DNA of 64,000 bases. Origin: Euhalothece natronophila Z-M001. GTDB lineage: Bacteria; Cyanobacteriota; Cyanobacteriia; Cyanobacteriales; Rubidibacteraceae. The translations under genes were made by a program, and so were the position numbers. The first letter of the stretch is position 1. Each line of letters starts with the position of its first letter. Of the stretch, positions 30,017-39,633 are shown piece after piece. The notes beneath the pieces are model-generated. The model was given only the letters and a program-made list of their open reading frames with translations, was not told the origin of the DNA and did not search any database. The stretch lies in the NCBI RefSeq assembly GCF_007904085.1, contig NZ_CP042326.1, forward strand, positions 3,100,001 through 3,164,000. Reading direction: 5' to 3'.

Positions 30017-30457
30017 ATGACACCCACAACATCTTCCAGTTCTTCTCAGGAAGCGACAACTTTAGCCCCAAGTTACCGTTTGCCCATTATAATCTTTATT
30101 ATTGGGCTAGGCTTGATATTCTTGGGTAATGCACTAGTGTTTGAGAGTCGTATTCTCGCATTGATGGGAATCTTATCAGGAATGGTAATCGCTCTCTTCT
30201 CTTTCTTCTTAATTTTGCAAGCAGTGATAATTCGTCTAAAGTTTACAGAAACTGCTTTGGAAGTTTATCGCTCGGAAAAGATGATTCGTCGCTTTCCTTA
30301 TTCTGATTGGATTAATTGGAAAATCTTTTGGCAATCTGCTCCCATCTTATTCTACTTTAAAGAAGTTAACAGCATTCATTCTATTCCTATATTATATGAT
30401 CCAAAATCGCTCCGAGATTGTCTAGAAAAGTATTGCCCTCAGCAGTTAGGAAGTTGA
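30017..30457 (+). CDS. DUF3119-family membrane protein
   Basis: A cyanobacterial protein of 146 residues with two membrane helices (LPIIIFIIGLGLIFLGNALV, ILSGMVIALFSFFLILQA), a PH-like segment (TALEVYRSEKMIRRFPYSDW) and a terminal part reading SIPILYDPKSLRDCLEK. It stands directly before the DUF3086 gene, an arrangement I have seen in other cyanobacteria, which suggests a common role. Confidence 0.8.
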   Translation: MTPTTSSSSSQEATTLAPSYRLPIIIFIIGLGLIFLGNALVFESRILALMGILSGMVIALFSFFLILQAVIIRLKFTETALEVYRSEKMIRRFPYSDWINWKIFWQSAPILFYFKEVNSIHSIPILYDPKSLRDCLEKYCPQQLGS

Positions 30458-30491
30458 TCATCTTAGCCAATAACTAATAATTAAAGTATTT

Positions 30492-31565
30492 ATGCCAGAA
30501 GATTCCAAGTTTCAAGTGTCAATTGATCAAAGCAAAAGAATTATCCACGAACTTGCCCTACTCAAAGAGGAAGAACAAGGGTCAAAAAAAGAAATAAAAA
30601 CTGAGTTAGAACAATTAAAGGCTCAAAAAGCTCAGTTAGAAGAAGAGATCCAAGCCTTAGAAGCCGAAAAACAGGAACGACTTAATCGCGAGACGGCAGA
30701 AATTAAAGACGTGATCGCGCAAATGGTTCAACAAGGATCACAAGATCTACAGGACAAACGCCAAGAGTTACAGCAAGCAGTTGAGCAGTTAGAACGGCGG
30801 CGCGATCGCGCTCAGGAAGAAATGCGAACCACTTTTGCTGGGGTATCTCAAGAGTTAGCGGTACGACTTCAAGGGTTCAAAGACTATCTTGTTGGTAGCT
30901 TACAAGACTTAGCAGTGGCTGCCGAACAATTAGATTTACCTAGTCTAGAAGCAACCCCAACCGAATCTAATCCCCCTCCTGCAGAAACTCCTCCTGAAAA
31001 GCAAGCAATTTCCCCCCAATTTACGCAACAAGAATGGCAGGAAGAAGCCAACCAAATTCGTACCCTTCTTGACCAGTATCGCACCTTTCCCGACTATTAT
31101 GGGCCCCCTTGGCAGTTAAGACGGACTTTTGAACCAATACACGCCGATCGCGCTCGGGATTGGTTTTTTAGCCTTGCTGGAAGAGGCGCAATTCCAACTA
31201 TGGGCAGTCGCTTACAGAATATTCTCGTTGCTTCTTCTATTATTTCCGTTTTGCGAGAACTGTATATTGAGCAATTACGGGTACTAGTGCTAGCTGATTC
31301 TCCAGAAAAGCTCGGAGAATGGCGACGAGGGCTACAGGATTGTTTAGGCATTTCTCGGAGTGATTTTGGCCCCACTCGAGGAGTCATTTTATTTGAAAGC
31401 CCAGAATCTCTAGTGCAAAGAGCAGATCGCATTATTGAAAATGAAGATTTACCCCTGATTATTATTGATCAAAGTGAAAATGAAGTTGACTTGTCGTTAT
31501 TACAATTTCCACTCTGGCTAGCGTTTGCTAAAGATTTTCAAGAAACTGATAACTATACCTTTTGA
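30492..31565 (+). CDS. DUF3086-family coiled-coil protein
   Basis: A cyanobacterial protein of unknown function. Residues 20-120 form a long coiled coil (LEQLKAQKAQLEEEIQALEA). After a Pro-rich linker comes a globular C-terminal domain (YYGPPWQLRRTFEPIHADRA, FGPTRGVILFESPESLVQRA) ending in LLQFPLWLAFAKDF. The stop is followed within three bases by the ~117-bp repeat, so the mobile element sits where a terminator would be expected. Confidence 0.8.
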   Translation: MPEDSKFQVSIDQSKRIIHELALLKEEEQGSKKEIKTELEQLKAQKAQLEEEIQALEAEKQERLNRETAEIKDVIAQMVQQGSQDLQDKRQELQQAVEQLERRRDRAQEEMRTTFAGVSQELAVRLQGFKDYLVGSLQDLAVAAEQLDLPSLEATPTESNPPPAETPPEKQAISPQFTQQEWQEEANQIRTLLDQYRTFPDYYGPPWQLRRTFEPIHADRARDWFFSLAGRGAIPTMGSRLQNILVASSIISVLRELYIEQLRVLVLADSPEKLGEWRRGLQDCLGISRSDFGPTRGVILFESPESLVQRADRIIENEDLPLIIIDQSENEVDLSLLQFPLWLAFAKDFQETDNYTF

Positions 31566-31682
31566 TGTTTATACGCCCCGTCTAGCGACTAAATTAAAAT
31601 TGATGAGTTATCCTGCGTCGTCGTAGGGCGCAAAGGAACGCGCCAGTTGTAGTCCTAGGATTCTGAGCCTTCCTGCTAAAAA
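31566..31682 (+). repeat. ~117-bp structured repeat, copy 1
   Basis: It matches the reverse complement of 51395-51512 along its length, at about 90 percent by eye. It starts GTTTATACGCCCCGTCT and ends near CTTCCTGCTAAAA. The central hairpin is TGCGTCGT-CGT-AGGGCGCA here and a perfect TGCGCCGT-CGT-ACGGCGCA in the other copy. No gene is encoded. Confidence 0.7.
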
Positions 31683-31789
31683 TATAGTGATTCCAAATAA
31701 AAAACAGCAACCTAAAAGTAGTGGGAGCATCTTGCTCCCTAGTAGCAGCCAAGATGGCTGCACTACGGAACTGAATTGGAACGACTATA
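31683..31789 (-). mobile_element. 107-bp MITE, copy 2
   Basis: An inverted copy of the element at 14074-14180, with the same ends (TATAGTGATTCCAA and TTGGAACGACTATA) and the same two internal hairpins. It abuts the ~117-bp repeat, so two different small elements are stacked behind the DUF3086 gene. Confidence 0.8.
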
Positions 31790-31867
31790 AGCATCAATTC
31801 CTTGGGCTGTTTTCCGTTGCAGAATAAAGCCAAAAACAACAATGAGCTAGTCTAGAAACTCCATAAG

Positions 31868-32866
31868 CTAGGATAATTTTTCTTTAATTTCTGGTAAGGC
31901 TTGTTCGGTACAGCGATACCCTTCTTGGATTAAAGCCTCTGCTTTATGAAAATCAAAGATGCCATATTGTGAGAGACGAGGTTGTAATAAAATATCAGGT
32001 TCATGCACTTGTAAGTTAATTTGGGTAACTTGTTGCTCCATAATATTAATGGCACTGCCAATGACATCAAATATGTTTGGGGTTTTCGGTTGATCTTCTT
32101 CTTCGGGAAGCCAATTATTTACTTTTTCCGCGAGGGTTTCTTGCATATCGTTGTAACGAGATTTTAGATTATGGAGAAATTCAAGACGAGTGGCTTGAGT
32201 GTCTTCATCTGTGCTTACTTCTGATTCTTCTGACGCTTTAATGGCGGATAAAATTTCTTTATTTTGGGCTTTAACTTTTTCTTCTTCTTGATTTTCTGAT
32301 GGTTGAGGAGGCGGAGAATAAGGGGAATTAAGATTAATAGCAATTACAAGATCACTCCCCATGGCTTGAACAATATCCACAGGAACAGGATTAATCACGC
32401 CGCCGTCAACTAAATAACTATCGTCTTTTTGAAAGGGGGTAAATACGCCCGGAATGGAAATACTAGCGCGAATTGCTTCTACCATTGAGCCTGTTTTTAG
32501 GACTACTATTTTTTGCGTTAATAAATCTGTAGCGACACAATGAAAGGGAATCTTTGTTTCTTCAAGGTTACAGTCAAGAACATGACTATAAATTAAGTCA
32601 TAAATTTTATCACCATCGAGTAAACCACGAGTCGGAAATTCCACATCTAAGAGAGAAACAATGGTTTTCCAATCAATTTCTTTAACAAAAGTCTCTAACT
32701 CTTTAAGTTGATTAACGGCATAAATCCCGCCGACAAATGCACCAATACTGGTTCCAGCAATGTAATCTACTTTTATTCCAGAGTCTTCTAAAGCTCGAAT
32801 TGCCCCGATATGCGCCCAACCTCTTGCCCCTCCACTGCCGAGGGCTAAACCAATTTTCTGTGCCAT
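31868..32866 (-). CDS. Patatin-like phospholipase (RssA type)
   Basis: A lipid acyl hydrolase with a Ser-Asp dyad. LALGSGGARGWAHIG forms the oxyanion hole, AGTSIGAFVGGIYA carries the nucleophilic Ser and YLVDGGVINPVPVD the Asp. The second half has an acidic linker and a tail (PDILLQPRLSQYGIFDFHKA) common in cyanobacterial RssA-like proteins. Length 332. The physiological substrate is unknown. Confidence 0.9.
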   Translation of the reverse strand: MAQKIGLALGSGGARGWAHIGAIRALEDSGIKVDYIAGTSIGAFVGGIYAVNQLKELETFVKEIDWKTIVSLLDVEFPTRGLLDGDKIYDLIYSHVLDCNLEETKIPFHCVATDLLTQKIVVLKTGSMVEAIRASISIPGVFTPFQKDDSYLVDGGVINPVPVDIVQAMGSDLVIAINLNSPYSPPPQPSENQEEEKVKAQNKEILSAIKASEESEVSTDEDTQATRLEFLHNLKSRYNDMQETLAEKVNNWLPEEEDQPKTPNIFDVIGSAINIMEQQVTQINLQVHEPDILLQPRLSQYGIFDFHKAEALIQEGYRCTEQALPEIKEKLS

Positions 32867-32871
32867 TTTTA

Positions 32872-32932
32872 ATTGTTTTGTCCTTCGTCCTTTTGTTACT
32901 TATAAACTAATGACCAATGACTAATAACTTCG
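32872..32932. repeat. CTTTG repeats plus ATGACYA heptamers
   Basis: TTTTGTCCTTCGTCCTTTTG, then AACTAATGACCAATGACTAA, in the leader of the patatin gene. Confidence 0.55.
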
Positions 32933-32979
32933 TGTGTCCCTCAACAGACTAAGAAACGCTATAGGATAATTATTAAAGA

Positions 32980-33834
32980 TTAATCGGCATCTGTCAATTC
33001 AAATTTGCTGGTGAGGTTTGGATATTTTAAGCCCATTTGCTTAAAGGCTTTTTTACTGCGACGGGTTAAGTCAGTTTGATAAATAAATTCATCCCTAGCA
33101 TCCATGGGATAAGCTCTTAATTTGAAATGAGTTCCCCAAGACTTTTCGGAAACAATAACAACAATAGGTAATTTAAGTTGAGTGTATTTGCTACTGTAGG
33201 CGGCTTGGTAAAGAATCTCAATAATGGCTTCTGTATCTTCTTCATGGTGGAAATAAAAGTTGGTGACAACTTGTGCTTCTAATTTGCCACTGTTGCTGTT
33301 AGAAATGGCTTCACTAAAAATTTTACTATGAGGAATTGTAATTAAATCATCATCAGGGGTTTTAAGCCGAATTCCCCTTAGCCCAAAGTCCGTTACTTCT
33401 CCATAATGCTCGTCAATTTTAACGCGATCGCCCACATGATAGGGGGCTTCAAATAAGGCAACTACTCCAGCAATAATTGAGGTGGTGTAATCTTTGAAAG
33501 CAAACCCCAAAGTTAGCGCGATCGTTCCTGTTAACGCTAATAAATTTTGTCCTGATAAGTTAAGAAATAAATTAATTAAATAGCTGATAGTAATAATTAA
33601 AACTAAGCCTTTCCAAAAAGGAACAGACTGCTTAATTAACAACCGATAGCGACGGGGAACTTTTTCGGAACTCCAAGTTGTAAGAAATTGAATGGAGACG
33701 AGTAATAGATAACTGAGCGCGATCGCGCTAATAGCATATAATATTTTTTCGAGAGTAATTTCTGTAATTAACTCTTCTGATAACTCTTCTCCTTGTTCAG
33801 CAAAGAGATAAAAATAACCTGACAATTTAGTCAT
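32980..33834 (-). CDS. MscS-family mechanosensitive channel
   Basis: A 284-residue small-conductance channel that releases osmolytes on hypo-osmotic shock. Three membrane helices occur (ILYAISAIALSYLLLVSIQF, GLVLIITISYLINLFLNL, ALTGTIALTLGFAFKDYTTS), the last being the pore helix. The beta domain follows with VGDRVKIDEHYGEVTDFGLR and LITIPHSKIF. It is followed by no partner of its own, but GST and an unknown protein lie upstream on the same strand. Confidence 0.9.
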   Translation of the reverse strand: MTKLSGYFYLFAEQGEELSEELITEITLEKILYAISAIALSYLLLVSIQFLTTWSSEKVPRRYRLLIKQSVPFWKGLVLIITISYLINLFLNLSGQNLLALTGTIALTLGFAFKDYTTSIIAGVVALFEAPYHVGDRVKIDEHYGEVTDFGLRGIRLKTPDDDLITIPHSKIFSEAISNSNSGKLEAQVVTNFYFHHEEDTEAIIEILYQAAYSSKYTQLKLPIVVIVSEKSWGTHFKLRAYPMDARDEFIYQTDLTRRSKKAFKQMGLKYPNLTSKFELTDAD

Positions 33835-33858
33835 AAATTATCTCCAAATTATAATTAG

Positions 33859-34503
33859 TTAAGCAACTGTTTTATAAATATTAATTTCATCATGAGCTCT
33901 TTGAAAAGCAGGACGTTCTATTAATTGCATTAAATATTTTTTTATTGGCGTTTCTTCCTTAATCAAACCTAATTTATAAGCCCAATATAAAACACCGCCT
34001 GTTACGACATCAACTGTAGTTAATCGATTATCAACTAAATAATCATTATTTTTTAAAGCCCTTTGTAAAGGTTCACAGACTTTCGTGAACCATTGAAAAA
34101 TTTCCTCTTTAGAAAATTTGGTATGTTCACTATTGGGTAAAACTTGCTCTGGTAAATCAGGGGCTACCTGAAAAATATATCGCTCTACAGGTGGCTCTAA
34201 ACTGGTTTGAGCATAAAATAACCACTGATAATAATATCCTCGGGAGGGGCTGTTTAAGGAAGGAGCTAATTCTTTTTCAGGATATTGATCTGCTAAGTAA
34301 CTACAGATAGCCGCCGATTCAAAAATAGTTACATTATCATCAACCAAAACAGGGACTTTATTATGAGGATGGAGGTTTTGATATTCAAATTTATTCGCCA
34401 TTTCTCCTGAACCCACTCTCACTAATTCGTAAGAAAGTCCCATTTCTTCTAATAGCCAACGTGGGCGAGTGGCTCGTGTTAAAGGAATATAAAATAATTT
34501 CAT
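33859..34503 (-). CDS. Glutathione S-transferase family protein
   Basis: An N-terminal thioredoxin-fold domain (MKLFYIPLTRATRPRWLLEE, NKVPVLVDDNVTIFESAAIC with the cis-Pro and the Glu-Ser glutathione contact) and a C-terminal all-helical domain (TTVDVVTGGVLYWAYKLGLI). The ATG used here follows AAAGGATTGATT; an upstream TTG would add two residues. It probably has a role in detoxification or redox defence. The substrate is unknown. Confidence 0.88.
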   Translation of the reverse strand: MKLFYIPLTRATRPRWLLEEMGLSYELVRVGSGEMANKFEYQNLHPHNKVPVLVDDNVTIFESAAICSYLADQYPEKELAPSLNSPSRGYYYQWLFYAQTSLEPPVERYIFQVAPDLPEQVLPNSEHTKFSKEEIFQWFTKVCEPLQRALKNNDYLVDNRLTTVDVVTGGVLYWAYKLGLIKEETPIKKYLMQLIERPAFQRAHDEINIYKTVA

Positions 34504-34540
34504 AATCAATCCTTTTTATATTGTAATTACTTCTTCTTTT

Positions 34541-35638
34541 CTATGATAACTCATATCCAATTAAAAAATTATTCTGCTTTAATTCTTGCTTAATTTTAGG
34601 ATAATGAATAGGATTAATCATTAACTGCTCTGCTTTTTGTTGAATTAAGTCTTCTTTTAATAAAATTTGTATTTCTGCTTGTATATTATCTTCCTTTTCC
34701 CCTAAACTAAGAGCCAGAGAGTAGCGAGTAATTGCCCCATGTAACAAAATTGCTTGTAAAATATACCGATTGGATGCCGATAAAGCAGGTAATTTTGGTA
34801 AACTTGGGGTCATTAATTTTAACTGTGCGCTTTCTTGTTCTTCTGAGATGACGAGCTTAATAGAGTTTAACCATATTTGAGTAGCAATTTCACTTTTTCC
34901 TTCGGATGAAGAGGCTAATGTTTGCCAAAATAAAGGTAGTTTTTCTTGAATCTCTTTAGTGATGCTTTCATGAACTGGATTTAGCCATGTTTCTAATTCA
35001 CTTTCTTCTAAGAGAGGAAGTTTCACTATTGTTTCTAAATAAGCGTTAATTTGACAAGCATAATCTAAAAAATGCCATGACCAATCATTACAACCCAGTA
35101 ACCAGAAATGCTCAGGAGTATTTACAATGTATTCCCGTAACCAAATAATCCCATCCCAACCCCCAATACAACGCAAGAAAAATTGTTCTAAGTTGGGAAT
35201 TACAATGATTATCTTTTGCTGATGACTGGATGAGACAGCCTTGTCTATAGCGAGTTTTAATTTTTGAGTAATTTGTAATGGCTTATTTCGTAGATCGAGA
35301 TCAGAAAAAGGATAAACAACAGCTACATTCTTTAATTGATTATCAGGAACACAGCGAGGAATTAAAGTAGAAAGCTCACTAATTGGAGAAGCTAAAATAA
35401 CTAAGCGATTGGCAAATTTATCTGCTTCCCAATTTTTTAAGCTAGAAAGGATTGCTTCTTGGATAGTTGCTGAATAAGTGGGTGGAGCAGGTAATTTTCT
35501 AATAATTTTTTCTAATTTGATCAGAATTTCGGGAGGAAGATCTTCTAAAGTTTCTTCGGTTGCGGTGGCTTCTGCATGGGAAAACCAAGATTGAATGCGA
35601 TGAAAAAAGGAAATCAGTGATAACATTTTAAATATCAT
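34541..35638 (-). CDS. Unknown protein, ATPase-like fold without P-loop, C-terminal winged helix
   Basis: I do not recognise a named family. Residues 60-240 look like a RecA/AAA-type core: FANRLVILASPISELSTLIP, KIIIVIPNLEQFFLRCIGGW (a Walker-B-like strand) and WLLGCNDWSWHFLDYACQIN (a sensor-like strand). No GxxxxGK motif is present. The C-terminus (NRYILQAILLHGAITRYSLA, QIEIQILLKEDLI-like AEIQILLKEDLIQQKAEQ) resembles a winged helix. It stands two genes upstream of mscS on the same strand, which may mean a shared role in osmotic response. Confidence 0.5.
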   Translation of the reverse strand: MIFKMLSLISFFHRIQSWFSHAEATATEETLEDLPPEILIKLEKIIRKLPAPPTYSATIQEAILSSLKNWEADKFANRLVILASPISELSTLIPRCVPDNQLKNVAVVYPFSDLDLRNKPLQITQKLKLAIDKAVSSSHQQKIIIVIPNLEQFFLRCIGGWDGIIWLREYIVNTPEHFWLLGCNDWSWHFLDYACQINAYLETIVKLPLLEESELETWLNPVHESITKEIQEKLPLFWQTLASSSEGKSEIATQIWLNSIKLVISEEQESAQLKLMTPSLPKLPALSASNRYILQAILLHGAITRYSLALSLGEKEDNIQAEIQILLKEDLIQQKAEQLMINPIHYPKIKQELKQNNFLIGYELS

Positions 35639-35710
35639 GAGGCTTTTGTTATTAGTCCTTTGTCCTTCGTCGTTTGTAAACCAATAACTAATGACTAATG
35701 ACCAAGTTTA
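35639..35710. repeat. CTTTG repeats plus ATGACYA heptamers
   Basis: AGTCCTTTGTCCTTCGTCGT, then GTAAACCAATAACTAATGAC and more units. The array lies between the divergent genes at 35638 and 35872. Confidence 0.55.
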
Positions 35711-35871
35711 TATCTCAATAGACTAAGAAAAGCTATACAACAAGATTTTCTCAAAATGAGATTAACTCATGGGCAAACCAAGCAAAATCGAGTTCAAAAC
35801 AGGATTTGTTACAATCACAACCAGAGACTTGGTAAATCGAATAGCCAGAGTTATGGAAAGGAGTTAGAGGT

Positions 35872-36963
35872 GTGGCAAAGTCTGCCAAATCATTAATTAT
35901 TGCTTCTCTAGAAGCCTATAGTGGAAAGTCAGCTATGATTATTGGGGTTGCTCACCAACTCCAACAAAAAGGAGTTAACCTCAGTTATAGTAAGCCAGTA
36001 GGAAATTATTTTGATCAAGAAAACAATAACCTTGTAGAAAATGATGTGCAGTTTATTGCACAGGCTCTAAACTTATCACCCCAGCAAGTGGGAACCCCCC
36101 TAGTTGGTTTATCTTCCCAAAGTATTCAAGCCCTTCTCAAAACGAAACAGGAGCAGAATTATGCACAGGCTCTAAAAGAGTCTGTCGCGCAATTTGATCA
36201 AAGTGACTTGCTTTTGGTAGAAGCTCCTCCTACCTATGAAGAAGGAAGTTTATTTCATCTTTCTACTGAGCAAATGGCAACCACCCTTGATGCTCCTATT
36301 TTAATGGTAGTCCGCTATCATTCTTTATTAGTGGTGGATCAGATTATTGGCGCTAAGAGAAAACTGGGAAATCAGTTATTGGGCATTGCCATTAATGACG
36401 TTCCCCCAGAAATGGAAACTGAGGTCAATGATGAAGTAAAACCATTTCTAGAAGCGCAAGGAATCCCCGTCTTGGGCATTTTACCGCAAAGTTCCTTATT
36501 ACATAGTGTCAGTGTTCGAGAATTAGCAAAAGAATTAGAAGCAAAAGTTCTTTGTCGGCGCGATCGACTAGACTTGATGGTAGAGAAGCTAACCATCGGT
36601 GCAATGAATGTTAACTCCGCCCTGAAATATTTTCGGAAGGGAAAAAATTTAGCAGTAGTTACAGGCGGCGATCGCAGCGATTTACAGTTAGCCGCTCTTG
36701 AAACCTCTGCTCACTGTTTAATTTTAACTGGTCATGTTCCCCCGCAAGACTTTGTTTTATCTCGTGCTGAAACTTTAGAGATTCCCATTCTTGCTGTTGA
36801 ATTTGATACCCTAACCACAGTAGAGATTGTTGAACGCACATTTAAACAGGTTCGGATCCAAGAGCCGATTAAAGTTCAATTCATTCGTGAGTTAATGACG
36901 CAACACTTTGATATTGAACGTCTGATTAATAAACTTGAGTTAAACCCTGCCTTAACTAACTAA
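35872..36963 (+). CDS. BioD-like/DRTGG-domain protein (phosphotransacetylase N-terminal family)
   Basis: The N-terminal half is a dethiobiotin-synthetase-like P-loop fold ([20 protein letters not shown] with Gly-Lys-Ser, [26 protein letters not shown]). The C-terminal half is a DRTGG domain ([40 protein letters not shown]). The catalytic Pta domain is absent, so it is a stand-alone regulatory-type protein of 363 residues. It starts at GTG after GGAGTTAGAG. It ends six bases before ispG and is probably co-transcribed with it. Confidence 0.8.
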   Translation: MAKSAKSLIIASLEAYSGKSAMIIGVAHQLQQKGVNLSYSKPVGNYFDQENNNLVENDVQFIAQALNLSPQQVGTPLVGLSSQSIQALLKTKQEQNYAQALKESVAQFDQSDLLLVEAPPTYEEGSLFHLSTEQMATTLDAPILMVVRYHSLLVVDQIIGAKRKLGNQLLGIAINDVPPEMETEVNDEVKPFLEAQGIPVLGILPQSSLLHSVSVRELAKELEAKVLCRRDRLDLMVEKLTIGAMNVNSALKYFRKGKNLAVVTGGDRSDLQLAALETSAHCLILTGHVPPQDFVLSRAETLEIPILAVEFDTLTTVEIVERTFKQVRIQEPIKVQFIRELMTQHFDIERLINKLELNPALTN

Positions 36964-36968
36964 TTGCT

Positions 36969-38195
36969 ATGCAAACCTTATCAAATCCACAACTAACTAG
37001 CCCTGAGTCAAATTCTGAGTTAGATACTACCATTCACCGCCGTAAAACTCGCCCTGTGCCTGTCGGTAACGTGACCATTGGCGGTGGGCATCCTGTAGTG
37101 GTTCAATCCATGATTAATGAAGATACCCTTGACATTGAAGGCTCTGTTAATGGCATTCGTCGGCTTCATGAAGAGGGGTCGGAAATTGTGCGCGTTACAG
37201 TGCCTAGTATGGCTCATGCCAAAGCTCTGGCGCAAATCAAAACCCGTTTGCAAGAAACTTATCAGGATGTCCCCTTAGTAGCTGATGTTCACCACAATGG
37301 CATGAAAATTGCCCTGGAAGTTGCCAAGCACGTTGATAAAGTGCGGGTTAACCCAGGGCTTTATGTGTTTGAAAAGCCAAAATCTGATCGCGAAGAATAT
37401 ACCCAAGCTGAATTTGACCAAATTGGGGAAAAAATTCGGGAAACCTTAGAACCTTTAGTGGTTTCCCTGCGCGATCAAGGGAAAGCGATGCGAATTGGGG
37501 TCAATCATGGCTCGCTTGCAGAAAGAATGCTTTTCACTTATGGCGATACCCCAGAAGGGATGGTGGAATCGGCACTAGAATTTATTAAGATTTGTGAATC
37601 CTTAAACTTCTACAACTTGATTATTTCTCTCAAAGCCTCACGAGTGCCAGTTATGCTTGCCGCTTACCGCCTCATGGTAAAGCGGATGGATGAATTAGGA
37701 ATGGACTATCCCCTTCACCTTGGTGTAACCGAAGCGGGTGATGGCGAATATGGGCGTATTAAGTCCACTGCTGGTATTGCTACTCTCTTGGCACAAGGCA
37801 TTGGCGACACCATTCGTGTATCTCTCACGGAAGCCCCAGAAAAAGAAATTCCTGTTTGCTATAGTATTCTGCAATCCTTGGGCTTACGGAAAACCATGGT
37901 TGAGTATGTGGCTTGTCCTTCCTGTGGTCGTACTCTCTTTAATTTAGAAGAGGTATTAGAAAAAGTTCGTGCAGCTACCAGTCATCTCAAAGGCTTAGAC
38001 ATTGCCGTTATGGGCTGTATTGTCAATGGACCTGGGGAAATGGCTGATGCTGACTATGGCTATGTGGGTAAGCAAGCGGGCTATATTGCCCTCTATCGCG
38101 GACGAGAGGAAATCAAGCGCGTTCCTGAAGAAAGAGGAGTAGAAGAGTTGATTAATCTCATTAAAGAGGATGGACTCTGGGTTGATCCAGAATAG
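36969..38195 (+). CDS. ispG: 4-hydroxy-3-methylbut-2-en-1-yl diphosphate synthase (ferredoxin)
   Basis: The [4Fe-4S] enzyme of the MEP isoprenoid pathway. The N-terminal TIM barrel has [35 protein letters not shown] and [11 protein letters not shown]. Cluster Cys residues are in [10 protein letters not shown] and [19 protein letters not shown]. Length (408) matches cyanobacterial GcpE. It converges on the PatA-N/ComFB gene with a two-base gap. Confidence 0.97.
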   Translation: MQTLSNPQLTSPESNSELDTTIHRRKTRPVPVGNVTIGGGHPVVVQSMINEDTLDIEGSVNGIRRLHEEGSEIVRVTVPSMAHAKALAQIKTRLQETYQDVPLVADVHHNGMKIALEVAKHVDKVRVNPGLYVFEKPKSDREEYTQAEFDQIGEKIRETLEPLVVSLRDQGKAMRIGVNHGSLAERMLFTYGDTPEGMVESALEFIKICESLNFYNLIISLKASRVPVMLAAYRLMVKRMDELGMDYPLHLGVTEAGDGEYGRIKSTAGIATLLAQGIGDTIRVSLTEAPEKEIPVCYSILQSLGLRKTMVEYVACPSCGRTLFNLEEVLEKVRAATSHLKGLDIAVMGCIVNGPGEMADADYGYVGKQAGYIALYRGREEIKRVPEERGVEELINLIKEDGLWVDPE

Positions 38196-38197
38196 GT

Positions 38198-39463
38198 TCA
38201 ATGAGAGTTTTGCTCCTTTGATTGAATGGGGGTTGTATTCCGAAATGGATTCCGTCTAACAGTAGCAATTGCCTGTTGAACTGCCATTTTGATATCCTTT
38301 TCATGGGTATCTTTAGCAATTTGGGTTTGATAGGCAATTCCTTCTTCACTTGATGCGTATAAGGGCGGAACTTGATTTAAAGCAAAAGTAATCACATCCA
38401 GTTTTCGCACATCCTTGGTAATGCTAGGAGGATAGGCTTTCATCTGGCGATTGGTTTCCTCTGCTACTAATTTTTCCATAACGTTAATTTTAATTCCTTC
38501 TTCTTCAGGTTGGGATTGTCTGCCAACGTGTTTACGCCATCCTGAAAGGGGAGTGCTTAGAGTTCGAGGAGAAGAAGACTGAAATTGACTAACTTCTCCT
38601 AAAGTTTCATGACTCGTATGGTAGTCAGAGGTTTTGCTATTCAATTGACTTTGATTCCAAGATAAGGGTTCTGTTTGGGCTTTTTGTACTGATTGCCACA
38701 AGTCAGGAACTTCTTTAAATGAAATCAATCCTTGGTTCAAGTAGCGGTGGAGGGTACGCATGATACTGAGAACAGGTTTTTCATTTTCAATGGCGAGATC
38801 CCGCAGAGTTTTTTCGTCTTTCTCAATTGCAGAAAGGTAGTTGGCTAAAGAATACAGTTTTTTAGCTTGTAATTCTTCTTGATTCACGATAATTCCTAAA
38901 TTGGGGGAGTATTTAGTAAACCCTGAGATTACCCACTTTTGCCATAATTGAAATGTCTGTTTTTGAGCTTCTTCTGCTGAACAAGTGGCAGTCCGTAAGA
39001 GGAGATCCTTCCGACAAGGACTTGCCTCCTGTTTTTTGAACATTTGGACTTGACTGATGTTATTAGATGGTAGTTGAGCAAGACTGTACACAATATCAAA
39101 GAGAATTTCTATGATAGTACCTTGAACAATACTTTGAGCTTGATCAGGTGTGATCTGTTTGTCGTGCGTAAAAATAGCAAGAGCAAAATAATCCCAACAC
39201 TCGTGGGAAGATGATAATAATTCTTTTGTGGTCATTCCTTGAGGAATTGCAATTTCACAACCACAGATTTCTAGTTGTCGAAGCCAACGTCGCACCGGGT
39301 GAATTCCGCCCTTTGCCCAAATAATTGAGCCACTGTTGAAATAAATTCCCCAATAGGCAGTATTATCAATTTTAATGTTTAACCGTCCTGTAAATTGAGT
39401 TTGGGCATACTTATTCAGTTTTAGAAATAAATGGCGGTAGTTTAGGGATTGATTCTCACTCAT
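38198..39463 (-). CDS. PatA-N (DUF4388) protein fused to a ComFB domain
   Basis: Residues 8-120 match the PatA/PixG N-terminal domain: QTQFTGRLNIKIDNTAYWGI, HPVRRWLRQLEICGCEI, HECWDYFALAIF and IVQGTIIEILFDIVYSLAQ. A middle region continues the PatA pattern (LSAIEKDEKTLRDLAIENEK, ILRTLHRYLNQGLISF-like MRTLHRYLNQGLISFKEVPD). Where other PatA-type proteins have a receiver, residues 329-405 form a ComFB domain (MEKLVAEETNRQM, KLDVITFALNQVPPLYASSE). ComFB/CdgR proteins have been described as c-di-GMP receptors. The protein may therefore give phototaxis signalling a second-messenger input. It lies about 2 kb from a chemoreceptor gene, separated by an MFS gene. Confidence 0.8.
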   Translation of the reverse strand: MSENQSLNYRHLFLKLNKYAQTQFTGRLNIKIDNTAYWGIYFNSGSIIWAKGGIHPVRRWLRQLEICGCEIAIPQGMTTKELLSSSHECWDYFALAIFTHDKQITPDQAQSIVQGTIIEILFDIVYSLAQLPSNNISQVQMFKKQEASPCRKDLLLRTATCSAEEAQKQTFQLWQKWVISGFTKYSPNLGIIVNQEELQAKKLYSLANYLSAIEKDEKTLRDLAIENEKPVLSIMRTLHRYLNQGLISFKEVPDLWQSVQKAQTEPLSWNQSQLNSKTSDYHTSHETLGEVSQFQSSSPRTLSTPLSGWRKHVGRQSQPEEEGIKINVMEKLVAEETNRQMKAYPPSITKDVRKLDVITFALNQVPPLYASSEEGIAYQTQIAKDTHEKDIKMAVQQAIATVRRNPFRNTTPIQSKEQNSH

Positions 39464-39633
39464 TATTTAGGATTTAGGAGGATAGCTAATTATGCAAAAA
39501 TAACTACGTACAATTCAAGAGTAACTAATTATTAGTGATTAATCTTGATACTACTGATCTCTAATTTTAGTATAACCTGTGATTAAAATCAAATTCACAG
39601 TCAAGTTGTATAGATGATATTACTTAACTTACT

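Noticed and set aside
31594-31842. Minus-strand 82-residue frame after the DUF3086 gene
   Set aside because: It spans two different small repeats and has no protein-like pattern.
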